From Acidobacteriota bacterium (GTDB taxonomy: Bacteria > Acidobacteriota > Aminicenantia > Aminicenantales > Saccharicenantaceae): 64,000 nt of DNA. The stretch spans positions 1 through 64,000 of the forward strand of contig JBDKSB010000002.1 in assembly GCA_039683095.1 (NCBI GenBank). The letters are read 5' to 3'. The position numbers and the translations under genes are program-made. Under the pieces are notes generated by a model. The model had not been told where the DNA came from. It saw only the letters and a list, made by a program, of their open reading frames with translations, and ran no database searches. Within the stretch, counting starts at the first letter, position 1. Each line of letters starts with the position of its first letter. Below, in pieces: positions 34,766-43,499 of this stretch.

Positions 34766-36337
34766 CTAGGGCTCCCGTTCCCCGGCCGCCGGCGCCCGGA
34801 AAGCGGGCCGGGCCGGATCGCTCGACGTCGGGGCCGCCGCGGCCGGCTTGTCGAGGGAGCGAATGTGCCGCGAGACGGCCGCGTCCATTTTCCTCAGGAT
34901 CGTGCCGGGGAAGAGGCCCAGGAAGAGCATCAGCGCGACGAGCGGGATCAGGACGGCCCGCTCGCGTCCGTCGAGGTCGATGAGCCTCCGGTCGTCCGGG
35001 GCCTTGAGCGGGCCGTGCATGACCCGCCGGTAAAGCCAGAGGAGATAGGAGGCCGACAGGATGACCGTCGTCACGCCCAGCCCGGCCAGTATCTTGTTCC
35101 GGCCGAAGATGCCGAAGAAGCAGAGGATCTCGCCGACGAAGCCGCCGAGACCGGGCAGCCCGGCCGACGAGAGCATGGAGACCAGGAACAGGCCGGCCAA
35201 GACCGGCATGCGGGCCGCGGCGCCGCCGTAATCGGCGATCGCCCTGGTGCGGGTGCGCTCGTAGAGCATGCCGGCGCAGAGAAAGAGGGCGCCCGTGCTC
35301 AGTCCGTGATTGACCATCTGGAACAGGGCGCCTTCGGCGGCCTCGAAGTTAAGGGCGAAGACGGCCAGCATGATCAGGCCCATGTGGCTGACGCTCGAAT
35401 AGGCCACCAGCGATTTCATGTCTTTCTGGGCCAGGGCCATCAGCCCGCCGTAGACTATGCCGATCACGGCCAGGACCGAAAGCGCCGGGGCGAAGGCGCG
35501 GCCGGCCTGGGGGAAGAGCGGCAGGCCCAGCCGGATGAAGCCGTAGGCGCCCATCTTGAGCAGCACGGCGGCGAGCAGGACGGACCCCGCCGTCGGCGCC
35601 TCGACGTGAGCGTCCGGGAGCCAGGTGTGGAGCGGGAAGAGCGGGATCTTGACGGCGAAGGCCAGCCCGAAGGCCAGGAAGAGCCAGGTCTGAAGGGCCG
35701 GCGCCATGGGCATCGCGGCCAGGTCCGAGATCGCCAGGGAGTAGCTGCCCGTCGCCCGGAAAAAGGCGGCATGGAGGACGAAGATCCCGACGAGCATGAG
35801 CAGGCTGCCGAACATGGTGAACAGGACGAACTTCATGGTCGCGTAGACGCGCCGCCGGCCTCCCCAGATGCCGATGAGAAAGTACATCGGGACGAGCATG
35901 GCCTCCCAGAAGACATAGAAGAGGAACAGGTTCAGGGAGACGAAGACCCCGATCATGCCGGTCTCGAGGAGCAGCATGAAGGCCGAGAACTCCTTGACCC
36001 GGACGTCGACCGCCCGCCAGGAGGACAGGAGGGCCAGGGGTGTCATGAAGGCGGCCAGGAGGACCAGGAACAGGCTGATGCCGTCGACGCCGACATGGTA
36101 GTCGAGGCCGCGGCCAAGCCAGGAGGCCCGCTCGACGAACTCGGGCAAGCCGGTCGCGCCGCTGAAACCGTGGAAAAGGCCCAGGGCCAGGACCAGCGTC
36201 GCGAGCGACACGGCCAGGGTCAGGCCGCGGACGGTTTTGACCGACGTCCCGCGGATGAACAAGAGCAGGATGGCCCCGGCGAGCGGCAGGAAGGTGATCA
36301 GGGAAACGACCGGGAAGTCCGCCGCAAGGCCGCTCAT
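34766..36337 (-). CDS. nuoM: NADH-quinone oxidoreductase subunit M
   Basis: A 523-residue antiporter-like subunit with the diagnostic loop HTWLPDAHVEAPTAGSV (about 225-245), a Glu-bearing helix near DGISLFLVLL and about 14 helices. Its ATG overlaps the nuoL stop (ATGA). The cytoplasmic tail is Ala/Pro-rich, longer than usual. Works with J, K, L and N to pump protons. Confidence 0.95.
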   Translation of the reverse strand: MSGLAADFPVVSLITFLPLAGAILLLFIRGTSVKTVRGLTLAVSLATLVLALGLFHGFSGATGLPEFVERASWLGRGLDYHVGVDGISLFLVLLAAFMTPLALLSSWRAVDVRVKEFSAFMLLLETGMIGVFVSLNLFLFYVFWEAMLVPMYFLIGIWGGRRRVYATMKFVLFTMFGSLLMLVGIFVLHAAFFRATGSYSLAISDLAAMPMAPALQTWLFLAFGLAFAVKIPLFPLHTWLPDAHVEAPTAGSVLLAAVLLKMGAYGFIRLGLPLFPQAGRAFAPALSVLAVIGIVYGGLMALAQKDMKSLVAYSSVSHMGLIMLAVFALNFEAAEGALFQMVNHGLSTGALFLCAGMLYERTRTRAIADYGGAAARMPVLAGLFLVSMLSSAGLPGLGGFVGEILCFFGIFGRNKILAGLGVTTVILSASYLLWLYRRVMHGPLKAPDDRRLIDLDGRERAVLIPLVALMLFLGLFPGTILRKMDAAVSRHIRSLDKPAAAAPTSSDPARPAFRAPAAGEREP

Positions 36338-38226
36338 ATCAGCAGGACACCCAGGAAGATGACCGCCCCCAGGAGGAAGGCCAGGGCATAGTCGCGGAGA
36401 AGGCCGCTCTGGAGCGAATTCAGGCCCTTCCCGGCCAGGTCCGCGGCCGAGGCCGAGCCGCTGAGCGCGCCGTCGATCACGCCGAGGTCGAAGTTCCGGT
36501 ATGCCCAGCCGGCGCCGCGGACGAGGGGCCGGACAACGACGGCCTCATAGGCCTCGTCGATATAGCAATTGTTGACCAGAAGCCGATAAGCGCCGGGGAA
36601 CCTGCGGGCCATGGCAGCCGGGATCTCCGGCGATCTCCTGTAGAGATGAAAGGCCAGGGCGATGCCGAGAAGCGCCGAGAGCGTCGCCGCCAAACTGAGC
36701 GTGATCTCAGTGGACAAGTACGGCCGGGGGCCGGCCGGGGCCAGGACGCCCTCAAGGAAGCGGCCGAAGAGGTCGGCCCGCCCGCCGGCGAGGACCGGCA
36801 GCCCGGCAAAGCCGGCCACGGCCGACAGGACGGCGAGTATGACCAGAGGGACGGTCATCGCCCGGGGCGGCTCGTGGATGGGCCGCGCGGGCGCCGGGTC
36901 CGTCCGGGCTTCGCCGTAGAAGGTCAGATAGACGAGCCGGAACATGTAGAAGGCCGTCAGCGCGGCCCCGGCCAGGCCGAGGGCGAAGATGACGTGATGC
37001 CCGCCGGCAAAGGCGCTGGTCAGTATCGCGTCCTTGGAGAAGAAACCGGAAAGGAAAGGCACGCCGGAGATGGCCAGGGCCCCGACGAGGAACGCGGGGA
37101 AAGTGACCGGCAGGTGCTTGCGCAGGCCGCCCATGCGCCGCATGTCCCGTTCGCCGCCGAGGGCGTGGATGACGCTGCCGGCGGCCAGGAAGAGCAGGCT
37201 CTTGAAGAAGGCATGCGTCATCAGGTGGAACATCCCGGCGGTGCAGGCCCCGACGCCGCAGCCGATGAACATGTAGCCGATCTGCGAGATCGTCGAATAG
37301 GCCAGGACGCGCTTGATGTCGTTCTGGACCAGGGCCAAGGCGGCCGCGAACACGGCCGTGCCCGCGCCCACCCAGGCGACGGCGGCCGAGGCGGCGGGCG
37401 AGGCGGCGAAGAGCCCGTTCAGCCGGCAAACCATATAGACGCCGGCCGTGACCATGGTCGCGGCGTGGATGAGGGCCGAGACCGGGGTCGGGCCCTCCAT
37501 GGCGTCCGGCAGCCAGACGTAAAGAGGAATCTGGGCCGATTTCCCGGTCGCCCCGGCGAAAAGCAGGAGAGCGGCAAGCGTGGCCAGGCCGGCCGGGAGG
37601 AGGCCGTTGCGGGCCGCGCCGTTGATGGCCTCGAACGAGGAACCGCCGACCCGGCTCAGCAGGAACAGGATGCCGACGATGAAGGCCGCGTCGCCGACGC
37701 GGTTGACGATGAAGGCCTTCATCCCGGCCCTGGCCGCGGCCGGCCGGTCGAACCAGAAGCCGATAAGCAGGTAGGAGCAGAGGCCGACGCCTTCCCAGCC
37801 GACGAACATCAGGACGATGTCGGAGGCCATGACCAGCACCAGCATGAAGAAGGTGAAGAGGTTGAGGAAGGCGAAATAGCGGGCGTAGCCCCGGTCTTCG
37901 GCCATATAGGAGGTCGAATAGACATGGATGAGGGAACCGACTCCCGTGACCACGAGGACCATGACCGCGGCCAGCCGGTCGAGGGTGAACGAGAACGAGG
38001 CGCTGAACGAGCCGACGGAGATCCAGGGCAGGAGCGTTTTGGCCAGGACGGCCGAGCTGCCGCCGGCCAGACGGGCGAAGGCCGCCGCGGCCAGGATGAA
38101 CGACGCCAGGACGGCGCCGCAGGCCAGCCCGGCGACCGCCTTCCGGGGGAAGCGGCGGCCGAGCAGCACCAGGGCCAGGGCGCTTGCGCCCGGCACGAGA
38201 GGGATGAGCCAGAAGAGCCGGTCCAT
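36334..38226 (-). CDS. nuoL: NADH-quinone oxidoreductase subunit L
   Basis: A 630-residue antiporter-like subunit, the most distal of the membrane arm. The loop PLYVWLPDAMEGPTPVSALI (about 225) and the quinone-oxidoreductase N-terminal block are typical. The long C-terminal amphipathic piston helix region follows about residue 520. Starts 1 nt from the nuoK stop. Confidence 0.95.
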   Translation of the reverse strand: MDRLFWLIPLVPGASALALVLLGRRFPRKAVAGLACGAVLASFILAAAAFARLAGGSSAVLAKTLLPWISVGSFSASFSFTLDRLAAVMVLVVTGVGSLIHVYSTSYMAEDRGYARYFAFLNLFTFFMLVLVMASDIVLMFVGWEGVGLCSYLLIGFWFDRPAAARAGMKAFIVNRVGDAAFIVGILFLLSRVGGSSFEAINGAARNGLLPAGLATLAALLLFAGATGKSAQIPLYVWLPDAMEGPTPVSALIHAATMVTAGVYMVCRLNGLFAASPAASAAVAWVGAGTAVFAAALALVQNDIKRVLAYSTISQIGYMFIGCGVGACTAGMFHLMTHAFFKSLLFLAAGSVIHALGGERDMRRMGGLRKHLPVTFPAFLVGALAISGVPFLSGFFSKDAILTSAFAGGHHVIFALGLAGAALTAFYMFRLVYLTFYGEARTDPAPARPIHEPPRAMTVPLVILAVLSAVAGFAGLPVLAGGRADLFGRFLEGVLAPAGPRPYLSTEITLSLAATLSALLGIALAFHLYRRSPEIPAAMARRFPGAYRLLVNNCYIDEAYEAVVVRPLVRGAGWAYRNFDLGVIDGALSGSASAADLAGKGLNSLQSGLLRDYALAFLLGAVIFLGVLLI

Positions 38227-38227
38227 G

Positions 38228-38530
38228 CTATCCCTTGAGGTCCTTGAGATCGTCGGTCCGGACGGATCTCCGCTGGCGGAAGACGAGCACGATGACAGCC
38301 AGCCCTATGACCGCCTCGGCTGCGGCCACGGTGATGACGAAAAGCACGAGGCCCTGGGCCGCCGGCCGGGCCGGGGCCTTGGCCAGGGCCAGGAAGGCCA
38401 GGTTGCCGGCGTTGAGCATGATCTCGACGGCCATGAACTGGGTCAGAAGGTCCTTCTTGACGAAGAAGGCGATGATCCCGAGAACGAAGAGGACGGCCGC
38501 CAGGACGACGAAGGCCAGAGGCGGGATCAC
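38228..38530 (-). CDS. nuoK: NADH-quinone oxidoreductase subunit K
   Basis: A 100-residue subunit with three membrane helices. The conserved glutamate in MAVEIMLNAGNLAF (Glu36) and a second acidic residue in AAAEAVIGLAV (about Glu70) are the proton-path residues of NuoK. The start codon is GTG and overlaps the nuoJ stop (GTGA). Confidence 0.95.
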   Translation of the reverse strand: MIPPLAFVVLAAVLFVLGIIAFFVKKDLLTQFMAVEIMLNAGNLAFLALAKAPARPAAQGLVLFVITVAAAEAVIGLAVIVLVFRQRRSVRTDDLKDLKG

Positions 38531-39030
38531 TCGCCCTCCTTCCGGCCGGCCAGGGCCAGGGCCCCGGCGATTGCCGCCACGACCAGCAGGGCCGTGATCT
38601 CGAACGGGTAGAGATAGTCCGTGAAGAGGAGCCGGCCGAGAAGGGCGATATCGCGCCCCGCCGGCGCGGGGCCGGCGGGGCTGCCGGCCGCGGTCAGGGC
38701 GCGCTTGCCGGCCAGGACGAGCTCGGCCAGCAGGATCGCGGCCGCGGCGGCCGAAAGGGCCATCCTGGCTTTATTCCGGGAGCGTGGCTCCGGCTGGCGG
38801 AGGTTGAACATCATGACCGCGAAAAGGAACAGGACCATGATGGCCCCGGCATAGACCAGGACCTGGGCCGCGGCCGCGTACGGCGCGTCGAGCAGGCCGA
38901 AGAGGCCGCCCAGGCTGGAAAAGGCGACGACGAGGAACAGGGCGTTGTGGGCCGGGTTCCTGGACACGATCATGGCCGTGACCGAGCCCAGGCAAAGGGC
39001 GGCCAGAAGGGTAAAAACGGCGACGGCCAT
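38527..39030 (-). CDS. nuoJ: NADH-quinone oxidoreductase subunit J
   Basis: A 167-residue membrane subunit with five helices. The VYAGAIMVLFLFAVMM helix carries the conserved Tyr/Gly region of NuoJ. The ATG at 39030 has AGGGGG upstream and is preceded by its own promoter. An open frame that continues upstream into ychF is a reading-frame accident. It is the first gene of a J-K-L-M-N block: the gene upstream is ychF, not nuoI. Confidence 0.92.
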   Translation of the reverse strand: MAVAVFTLLAALCLGSVTAMIVSRNPAHNALFLVVAFSSLGGLFGLLDAPYAAAAQVLVYAGAIMVLFLFAVMMFNLRQPEPRSRNKARMALSAAAAAILLAELVLAGKRALTAAGSPAGPAPAGRDIALLGRLLFTDYLYPFEITALLVVAAIAGALALAGRKEGE

Positions 39031-39045
39031 GGTAATATGCCCCCT

Positions 39046-39074
39046 ATTTAATTTGGCCGGGAGGACAAAGTCAA
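39046..39074 (-). promoter_or_regulatory. Candidate promoter for nuoJKLMN
   Basis: On the minus strand TTGACT (39069-39074), 17 nt, TTAAAT (39046-39051). It lies between the ychF stop and nuoJ and indicates independent transcription of the membrane-arm genes. Confidence 0.55.
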
Positions 39075-39107
39075 GCCGCGGGGCGGCGGGGGCGGGGCGA
39101 AGGGGCG

Positions 39108-40190
39108 TCAGACGGCGAACCGAAAATTGATGATATCGCCGTCGCGGACGGGGTAGGCTTTGCCTTCGAGGCGCAGGGTGCCGTCCGTGCGGCAGCCTGC
39201 GAGGTCGCCATGGGCGATGAAATGCTCGTAGGAGACGACCTCGGCCCGGATGAAGCCGCGCTCGATATCCGAGTGGATGACCCCCGCGGCGCGGGTGGCG
39301 ACCGTGCCTTCGCTGATCGTCCAGGCCTTGACCTCGTCGCTGCCGACGGTGAAGAAGGAGATCAGGCCCATCATGCGATAGGCCGTGGCGATCAGGCGGT
39401 CCAGGGCCGAGCTGCCGATGCCGAAATCCGAGCGGAAGCCGGCGGCGTCCTGGTCGGGGAGCTGGCTGATCTCGCTCTCGAGGCGGGCCGAGAGGCCGAC
39501 GGCCGCAGTGCCGGGGCGGGAAGCCCGGCCGGCGAACGGCGCCAGGACCTCGGCCTCGCGGCGGATCTCCTCCTCGTCCAGGTTGACGACGACGATGAGG
39601 GGCTTTCCGGTCAGGAAGCGGAAGCCGCGCAGGAGGCCTTCCTCGTCGTCCGTGAGGTCGATCTCGCGAAGGGGCGTCTCGGCCTCTAGGGCGGCTTTGC
39701 ACTTTTCGAGAGCGGCCAGCTCCCGGACGTCGTGATCGCTCTTCTTCGCGGCCACCTGTTTCCGCAGCCGCTCGATCCGGTTCTCGACGATGGCCAGGTC
39801 GCTCAGGAGGAACTCGGTCTCGAGGATGGCCAGGTCGCGCCTGGCGTCGACCGAGTCGAGGGGATGGGCCACGGCCGGATCGCGGAACGAACGGACCACG
39901 GCCAGGAGGGCGTCGGCCGTCCTGAGCTTGCCCAGGAACTGCTCGCTGAAGGAAGCCTGCTTCGGATCGCCGGCCTGGATCCCCTGGAGCTCGAGGAACT
40001 CGACGGACGCCGCCGTCTTCTTTTTGGGATCGAAGATGGCCGCTAGCTTCTCCAGGCGCGGGTCGGGGACCTTGACCACGGCCACGGGGTCGGCGCCCTT
40101 GGCCGCGGCGGATCCAGCGGAGGCGCCCGTCAGGGCGGAGAAGAGCGAGCTCTTGCCCGATCGGGGCAGGCCGACGATGCAGATCTTCAC
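39108..40190 (-). CDS. ychF: YchF/Obg-like ATPase homologue with TGS domain, degenerate G2/G3
   Basis: A 360-residue P-loop protein matching YchF in length and order: G1 GLPRSGKSSLF (canonical GLPNVGKSTLF), coiled-coil insert (about 130-190), the VVVNLDEEE block that replaces NKxD in YchF, and the C-terminal TGS domain. The end AAGVIHSDIERGFIRAEVVSYE to GDIINFRFAV is textbook YchF. The switch I block (PFCTIEPN in typical YchF) is absent and the G3 DIAG is replaced by ELQG. So it may be a divergent paralogue rather than the housekeeping ATPase. The start codon is GTG with AAGGA upstream. Confidence 0.85.
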   Translation of the reverse strand: MKICIVGLPRSGKSSLFSALTGASAGSAAAKGADPVAVVKVPDPRLEKLAAIFDPKKKTAASVEFLELQGIQAGDPKQASFSEQFLGKLRTADALLAVVRSFRDPAVAHPLDSVDARRDLAILETEFLLSDLAIVENRIERLRKQVAAKKSDHDVRELAALEKCKAALEAETPLREIDLTDDEEGLLRGFRFLTGKPLIVVVNLDEEEIRREAEVLAPFAGRASRPGTAAVGLSARLESEISQLPDQDAAGFRSDFGIGSSALDRLIATAYRMMGLISFFTVGSDEVKAWTISEGTVATRAAGVIHSDIERGFIRAEVVSYEHFIAHGDLAGCRTDGTLRLEGKAYPVRDGDIINFRFAV

Positions 40191-40237
40191 GTTCGTCTTC
40201 CTTCGGGGGATATACCGGGCGAAGAAAATAAGAGGAT

Positions 40238-40266
40238 ATTATACCGGATCGGGTCCAGGCCTTCAA
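40238..40266 (-). promoter_or_regulatory. Candidate promoter for the ychF homologue
   Basis: On the minus strand TTGAAG (40261-40266), 17 nt, a perfect TATAAT (40238-40243). Its -35 box lies 6 nt from the -35 box of the divergent tRNA-fMet promoter. Confidence 0.65.
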
Positions 40267-40272
40267 TAACCG

Positions 40273-40300
40273 TTGACAAGAGCCGCCTTCGTGCTATAAT
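40273..40300 (+). promoter_or_regulatory. Near-consensus promoter of initiator tRNA
   Basis: TTGACA (40273-40278), 16 nt, TATAAT (40295-40300) with an extended TGC: both boxes are perfect. The tRNA begins 12 nt after the -10. Confidence 0.8.
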
Positions 40301-40311
40301 GACGCACGTAT

Positions 40312-40388
<77 letters not shown>

Positions 40389-40544
40389 TTCCGAAACCGA
40401 TCTTGTTCCCCATAACGATGAGGCTCTTGCCTCGTCGTCTATCTAGGGACGGGCTTTCGCGACCGGTTGGAGAAGCTCCTGAGGTCCATCACGAAGACCC
40501 GCCGGAAGCGCATCCTGACGATCGTCAATTGACCCCCGCGGGCC
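40389..40544. other. Non-coding gap between tRNA-fMet and purF homologue
   Basis: No gene is supported. A weak hairpin with GAGGC/GCCTC arms (about 40429-40439) follows the tRNA, without a T-run. Nothing else is recognised. Confidence 0.4.
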
Positions 40545-41951
40545 TCAATCGACCGCGACGCCGTCCCAGCAGTAGGTGCAGAGCCTGCTCTTGGGCAGGC
40601 CGATGGCCTCGACCAGGTCCTCGAGCCGCTGGTAGCGGAGCGAGGTCAGGCCGAGCGTCTGCGAGATCCAGCCGGCCATCGCCTCGTATTCCGGCGTGCC
40701 CGCCCGGGTGTAGGCGGAGAAGTCCTGGAACTCCGGCCCCTCGAGGGCGGCGATGGCCTTGCGGGCGGCCAGGTCGAGCTCGGAGCGCGACCGGGAGAAG
40801 TTGAGGTACTTGCAGCCGTAAGCCAGGGGAGGGCAGGCCGGGCGCATGTGGACCTCGACGGCCCCCGACCCGTAGAGGCGCTGGATGGTGTCCTTCAATT
40901 GGGTGCCGCGGACGATCGAATCCTCGCAGAACAGGAGCTTGTGCCCCTGGATGATCTCGCGGATGGGGATGAGCTTCATCCGGGCCACCTGGTCCCGGAT
41001 GTCCTGGTGCTGGGGCATGAAGCTGCGGGCCCAGGTCGGCGTGTATTTGACGAAGGGCCGCCGGAAGGGGATGCCCGCCTCGGCCGCGTAGCCCAGGCCG
41101 TGCCCGATCCCCGAATCGGGGATGCCGGCGACGAGGTCGATCTCGATGTCGTCGTTCCGGGCCAGAAAGGCGCCGCAGCGGTTGCGGACGATCTCGACGT
41201 TGATGCCCTCGTAGCTCGACGCGGGATAGCCGTAATAGACCCAGAGGAACGAGCAGACCTGGAGCTTGTCTCGGGCCGGGACGAGGGTCTCGACGCCCTC
41301 CGGCGTGATCCTGACGATCTCGCCCGGGCCGAGGTACCGGTCGATCTCGTAGCCCAGGTTGGGGAAAGCGCATGTTTCCATTGACACGGCGAACGAGCCC
41401 GGCTTCTTGCCGAGGATGAGGGGCGTCCGGCCGAGCTTGTCCCGGGCGGCCAGGATGGCCCCGTCGGTCAGGATCAGGACGGACGAGGAGCCGCGGACGA
41501 ACTCCCAGACGGCCCGGATGCCGTCCTCGAAGGTGTCCTCGCGGTTGATCATGGCCGCCACGAGCTCGGTCGGGTTGATCTCGCCGCCGCGCATCTCGGA
41601 GAAGTGCAGGCACTTGCCCCGGAAGGCCCGGTCGACGAGATCGTCGATGTTCTTGACTATCCCGACCGTGGCGATGGCGTAGTTCCCGAGGTGCGAGCGG
41701 ATCAGGAGCGGCTGGTCCTCGTAGTCGCTGATGACCCCGATGCCCCGGCCGCCGCGGAGCTTACCGACCTCGTCGCCGAACTTCGTCCGGAACTGGGCGT
41801 TCTCGATGTTGTGGATGTAGCGGACGATGCCGGGGCCGTTGCCCACGGCCAATCCGCCGCGCTTCGTGCCCAGATGGGAATGGTAGTCCGTGCCGTAGTA
41901 CAGGTCCTGGACGACGTCGCCCTGGCCCGCTACACCGAATAATCCGCCCAT
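40545..41951 (-). CDS. PurF-family amidophosphoribosyltransferase homologue lacking the glutaminase cysteine
   Basis: A 468-residue protein with the PurF two-domain layout. The phosphoribosyltransferase half is good: the PRPP loop reads LFCEDSIVRGTQ. The four-cysteine iron-sulfur ligand set of Bacillus-type PurF seems present (LQVCSF, AYGCKY and CTYC near the end). The N-terminal Ntn domain begins MGGLFGVAG, so the catalytic Cys that normally follows Met is Gly. The oxyanion motif HNGN aligns to TVGI, and RHRGQE becomes GTKRGG. An AGGAGG site directly precedes the ATG, so the missing Cys is not a start error. It may be ammonia-dependent or have another role. Confidence 0.85.
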   Translation of the reverse strand: MGGLFGVAGQGDVVQDLYYGTDYHSHLGTKRGGLAVGNGPGIVRYIHNIENAQFRTKFGDEVGKLRGGRGIGVISDYEDQPLLIRSHLGNYAIATVGIVKNIDDLVDRAFRGKCLHFSEMRGGEINPTELVAAMINREDTFEDGIRAVWEFVRGSSSVLILTDGAILAARDKLGRTPLILGKKPGSFAVSMETCAFPNLGYEIDRYLGPGEIVRITPEGVETLVPARDKLQVCSFLWVYYGYPASSYEGINVEIVRNRCGAFLARNDDIEIDLVAGIPDSGIGHGLGYAAEAGIPFRRPFVKYTPTWARSFMPQHQDIRDQVARMKLIPIREIIQGHKLLFCEDSIVRGTQLKDTIQRLYGSGAVEVHMRPACPPLAYGCKYLNFSRSRSELDLAARKAIAALEGPEFQDFSAYTRAGTPEYEAMAGWISQTLGLTSLRYQRLEDLVEAIGLPKSRLCTYCWDGVAVD

Positions 41952-41978
41952 GCCGGCCTCCTGTCAGAATACCGGGGC

Positions 41979-42007
41979 ATCATAGCATCCCCGTCCGGGC
42001 GATTCAA
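41979..42007 (-). promoter_or_regulatory. Candidate promoter for the purF homologue
   Basis: On the minus strand TTGAAT (42002-42007), 17 nt, TATGAT (41979-41984) with an extended TGC. Confidence 0.6.
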
Positions 42008-42094
42008 ACGAATTGAGAGCCCCGTTCACGCATTCCTCGCGCGCCGGGCGCCGGCTATGATAGAATCCATAGAGACCATCCAAGGAGGTGGACG

Positions 42095-43483
42095 ATGTTC
42101 AAAGCGGCGACCTATATCGAGAGACGCAGGCTCCTGAGGAAGTCGGTCGGCTCGGGCCTGATGATCTTCCTGGCCAACGAGGAAGCCCCGATGAATTACC
42201 CGGCCAACACCTACCATTATCGCCAGGACAGCTCGTTCCTTTATTACTTCGGCCTCGCTTCGCCGGGCCTGGCGGCGATCGTCGACGCCGACGAGGGCAG
42301 GGACACCATCTACGGCACCGACATCGGCATCGAGGACATCATCTGGGAGGGCCAGCTGCCCAAGATCAAGGACCGGGCCCTCGAGGCCGGCGTCCGGCGG
42401 ACCAGGCCGCGGGCCGCTTTCGACCAGGACGTGCGTCAGGCCCTGGCCGCCGGCAGGACCGTTCACTACCTGCCGCCGTACCGGCCGGACAACAAGATCG
42501 TCCTGAGCGAGCTTCTTGGCATCCCTGTCCCGGAGCTCAAGGCCAGGGCCTCGGCCGCGTTCATCAAGGCCTCGGTCGACCAGCGGATCATCAAGTCCAG
42601 GGAGGAGATCCGCGAGATCGAGTCCGCCGTGGCCGTCAGCCGCGAGATGTACCTGGCGGCCATGAAGCTGGCCAAGCCGGGCCGCTACGAATACCAGGTC
42701 TCCGGGGCCATGGAGGGGATCGCCCTGGCGTACGGCATGCATCTGGCCTTCCCGCCCATCGTCACCGTCAACGGCCAGATCTTCCATATGCACTCGCACG
42801 ATAACCTGCTGGCCCGGGGCCGGATGCTGGTCTGCGACTGCGGCGCCGAGGCGCCCAGCGGCTACGCCTCCGACATCACCCGGAGCATCCCGGTCAGCGG
42901 CAAGTTCAACGCCCGCCAGAAGTCCGTCTACGAGATCGTCCTGGCCGGGCAGCAATCGGCCATCAGGGCCATCAGGCCGGGAGTCAATTTCCGGGACATC
43001 CATCTCCAGACGGCCCGGATCATGACCGACGGGCTGAAGGGCCTCGGGCTGATGAAGGGCGATGCCGCCGAGGCGGTCGCCGCCGGCGCCCACGCCCTCT
43101 TCTTCCCGCACGGCCTCGGCCACAACATCGGCCTCGACGTCCACGACATGGAGGACTACGGCGAGAACCACGTCGGCTACGGCGAGAAGATCGAGCGGAG
43201 CCAGCAGTTCGGCCTGGCCTACCTGCGCATGGCCCGCGAGCTCAAGCCCGGCCATGTCATGACCGTCGAGCCCGGCCTCTACTTCATCCCCGCCCTGTTC
43301 GCCCAGTGGCGCAAGGAGAAGAGGCACCGGGGCTTCATCGTCTACGACGCGGTCGAGAAGTTCCTCGATTTCGGCGGCATCCGCATCGAGGACGACGTCC
43401 TGGTCACCGAGAAGGGCCGCAAGGTCCTCGGGCCGGCCATTCCCAAGTCGGCCGGCGACGTCGAAAAGGCCTGCCGGGCTTAA
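42095..43483 (+). CDS. M24-family Xaa-Pro aminopeptidase
   Basis: A 462-residue aminopeptidase P-type enzyme with a creatinase/prolidase N-terminal domain (about 1-170) and the pita-bread catalytic domain. The five metal ligands can be read: Asp in LVCDCGAEA (about 248), Asp in ASDITRS (about 259), His in FPHGLGHNIG, Glu in MTVEPGLYF and Glu in GIRIEDDVLV. It releases N-terminal residues before proline in the cytoplasm. AAGGAGG stands 5 nt before the ATG. Confidence 0.92.
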   Translation: MFKAATYIERRRLLRKSVGSGLMIFLANEEAPMNYPANTYHYRQDSSFLYYFGLASPGLAAIVDADEGRDTIYGTDIGIEDIIWEGQLPKIKDRALEAGVRRTRPRAAFDQDVRQALAAGRTVHYLPPYRPDNKIVLSELLGIPVPELKARASAAFIKASVDQRIIKSREEIREIESAVAVSREMYLAAMKLAKPGRYEYQVSGAMEGIALAYGMHLAFPPIVTVNGQIFHMHSHDNLLARGRMLVCDCGAEAPSGYASDITRSIPVSGKFNARQKSVYEIVLAGQQSAIRAIRPGVNFRDIHLQTARIMTDGLKGLGLMKGDAAEAVAAGAHALFFPHGLGHNIGLDVHDMEDYGENHVGYGEKIERSQQFGLAYLRMARELKPGHVMTVEPGLYFIPALFAQWRKEKRHRGFIVYDAVEKFLDFGGIRIEDDVLVTEKGRKVLGPAIPKSAGDVEKACRA

Positions 43484-43499
43484 GGACCGCGCCCGTCCA

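Noticed and set aside
34619-36391. 590-codon plus-strand open frame across nuoN-nuoM
   Set aside because: Antisense to nuoM; highly charged low-complexity product with no motif.
40429-40450. Hairpin after tRNA-fMet as a terminator
   Set aside because: The stem is short with a mismatch and no T-run follows.
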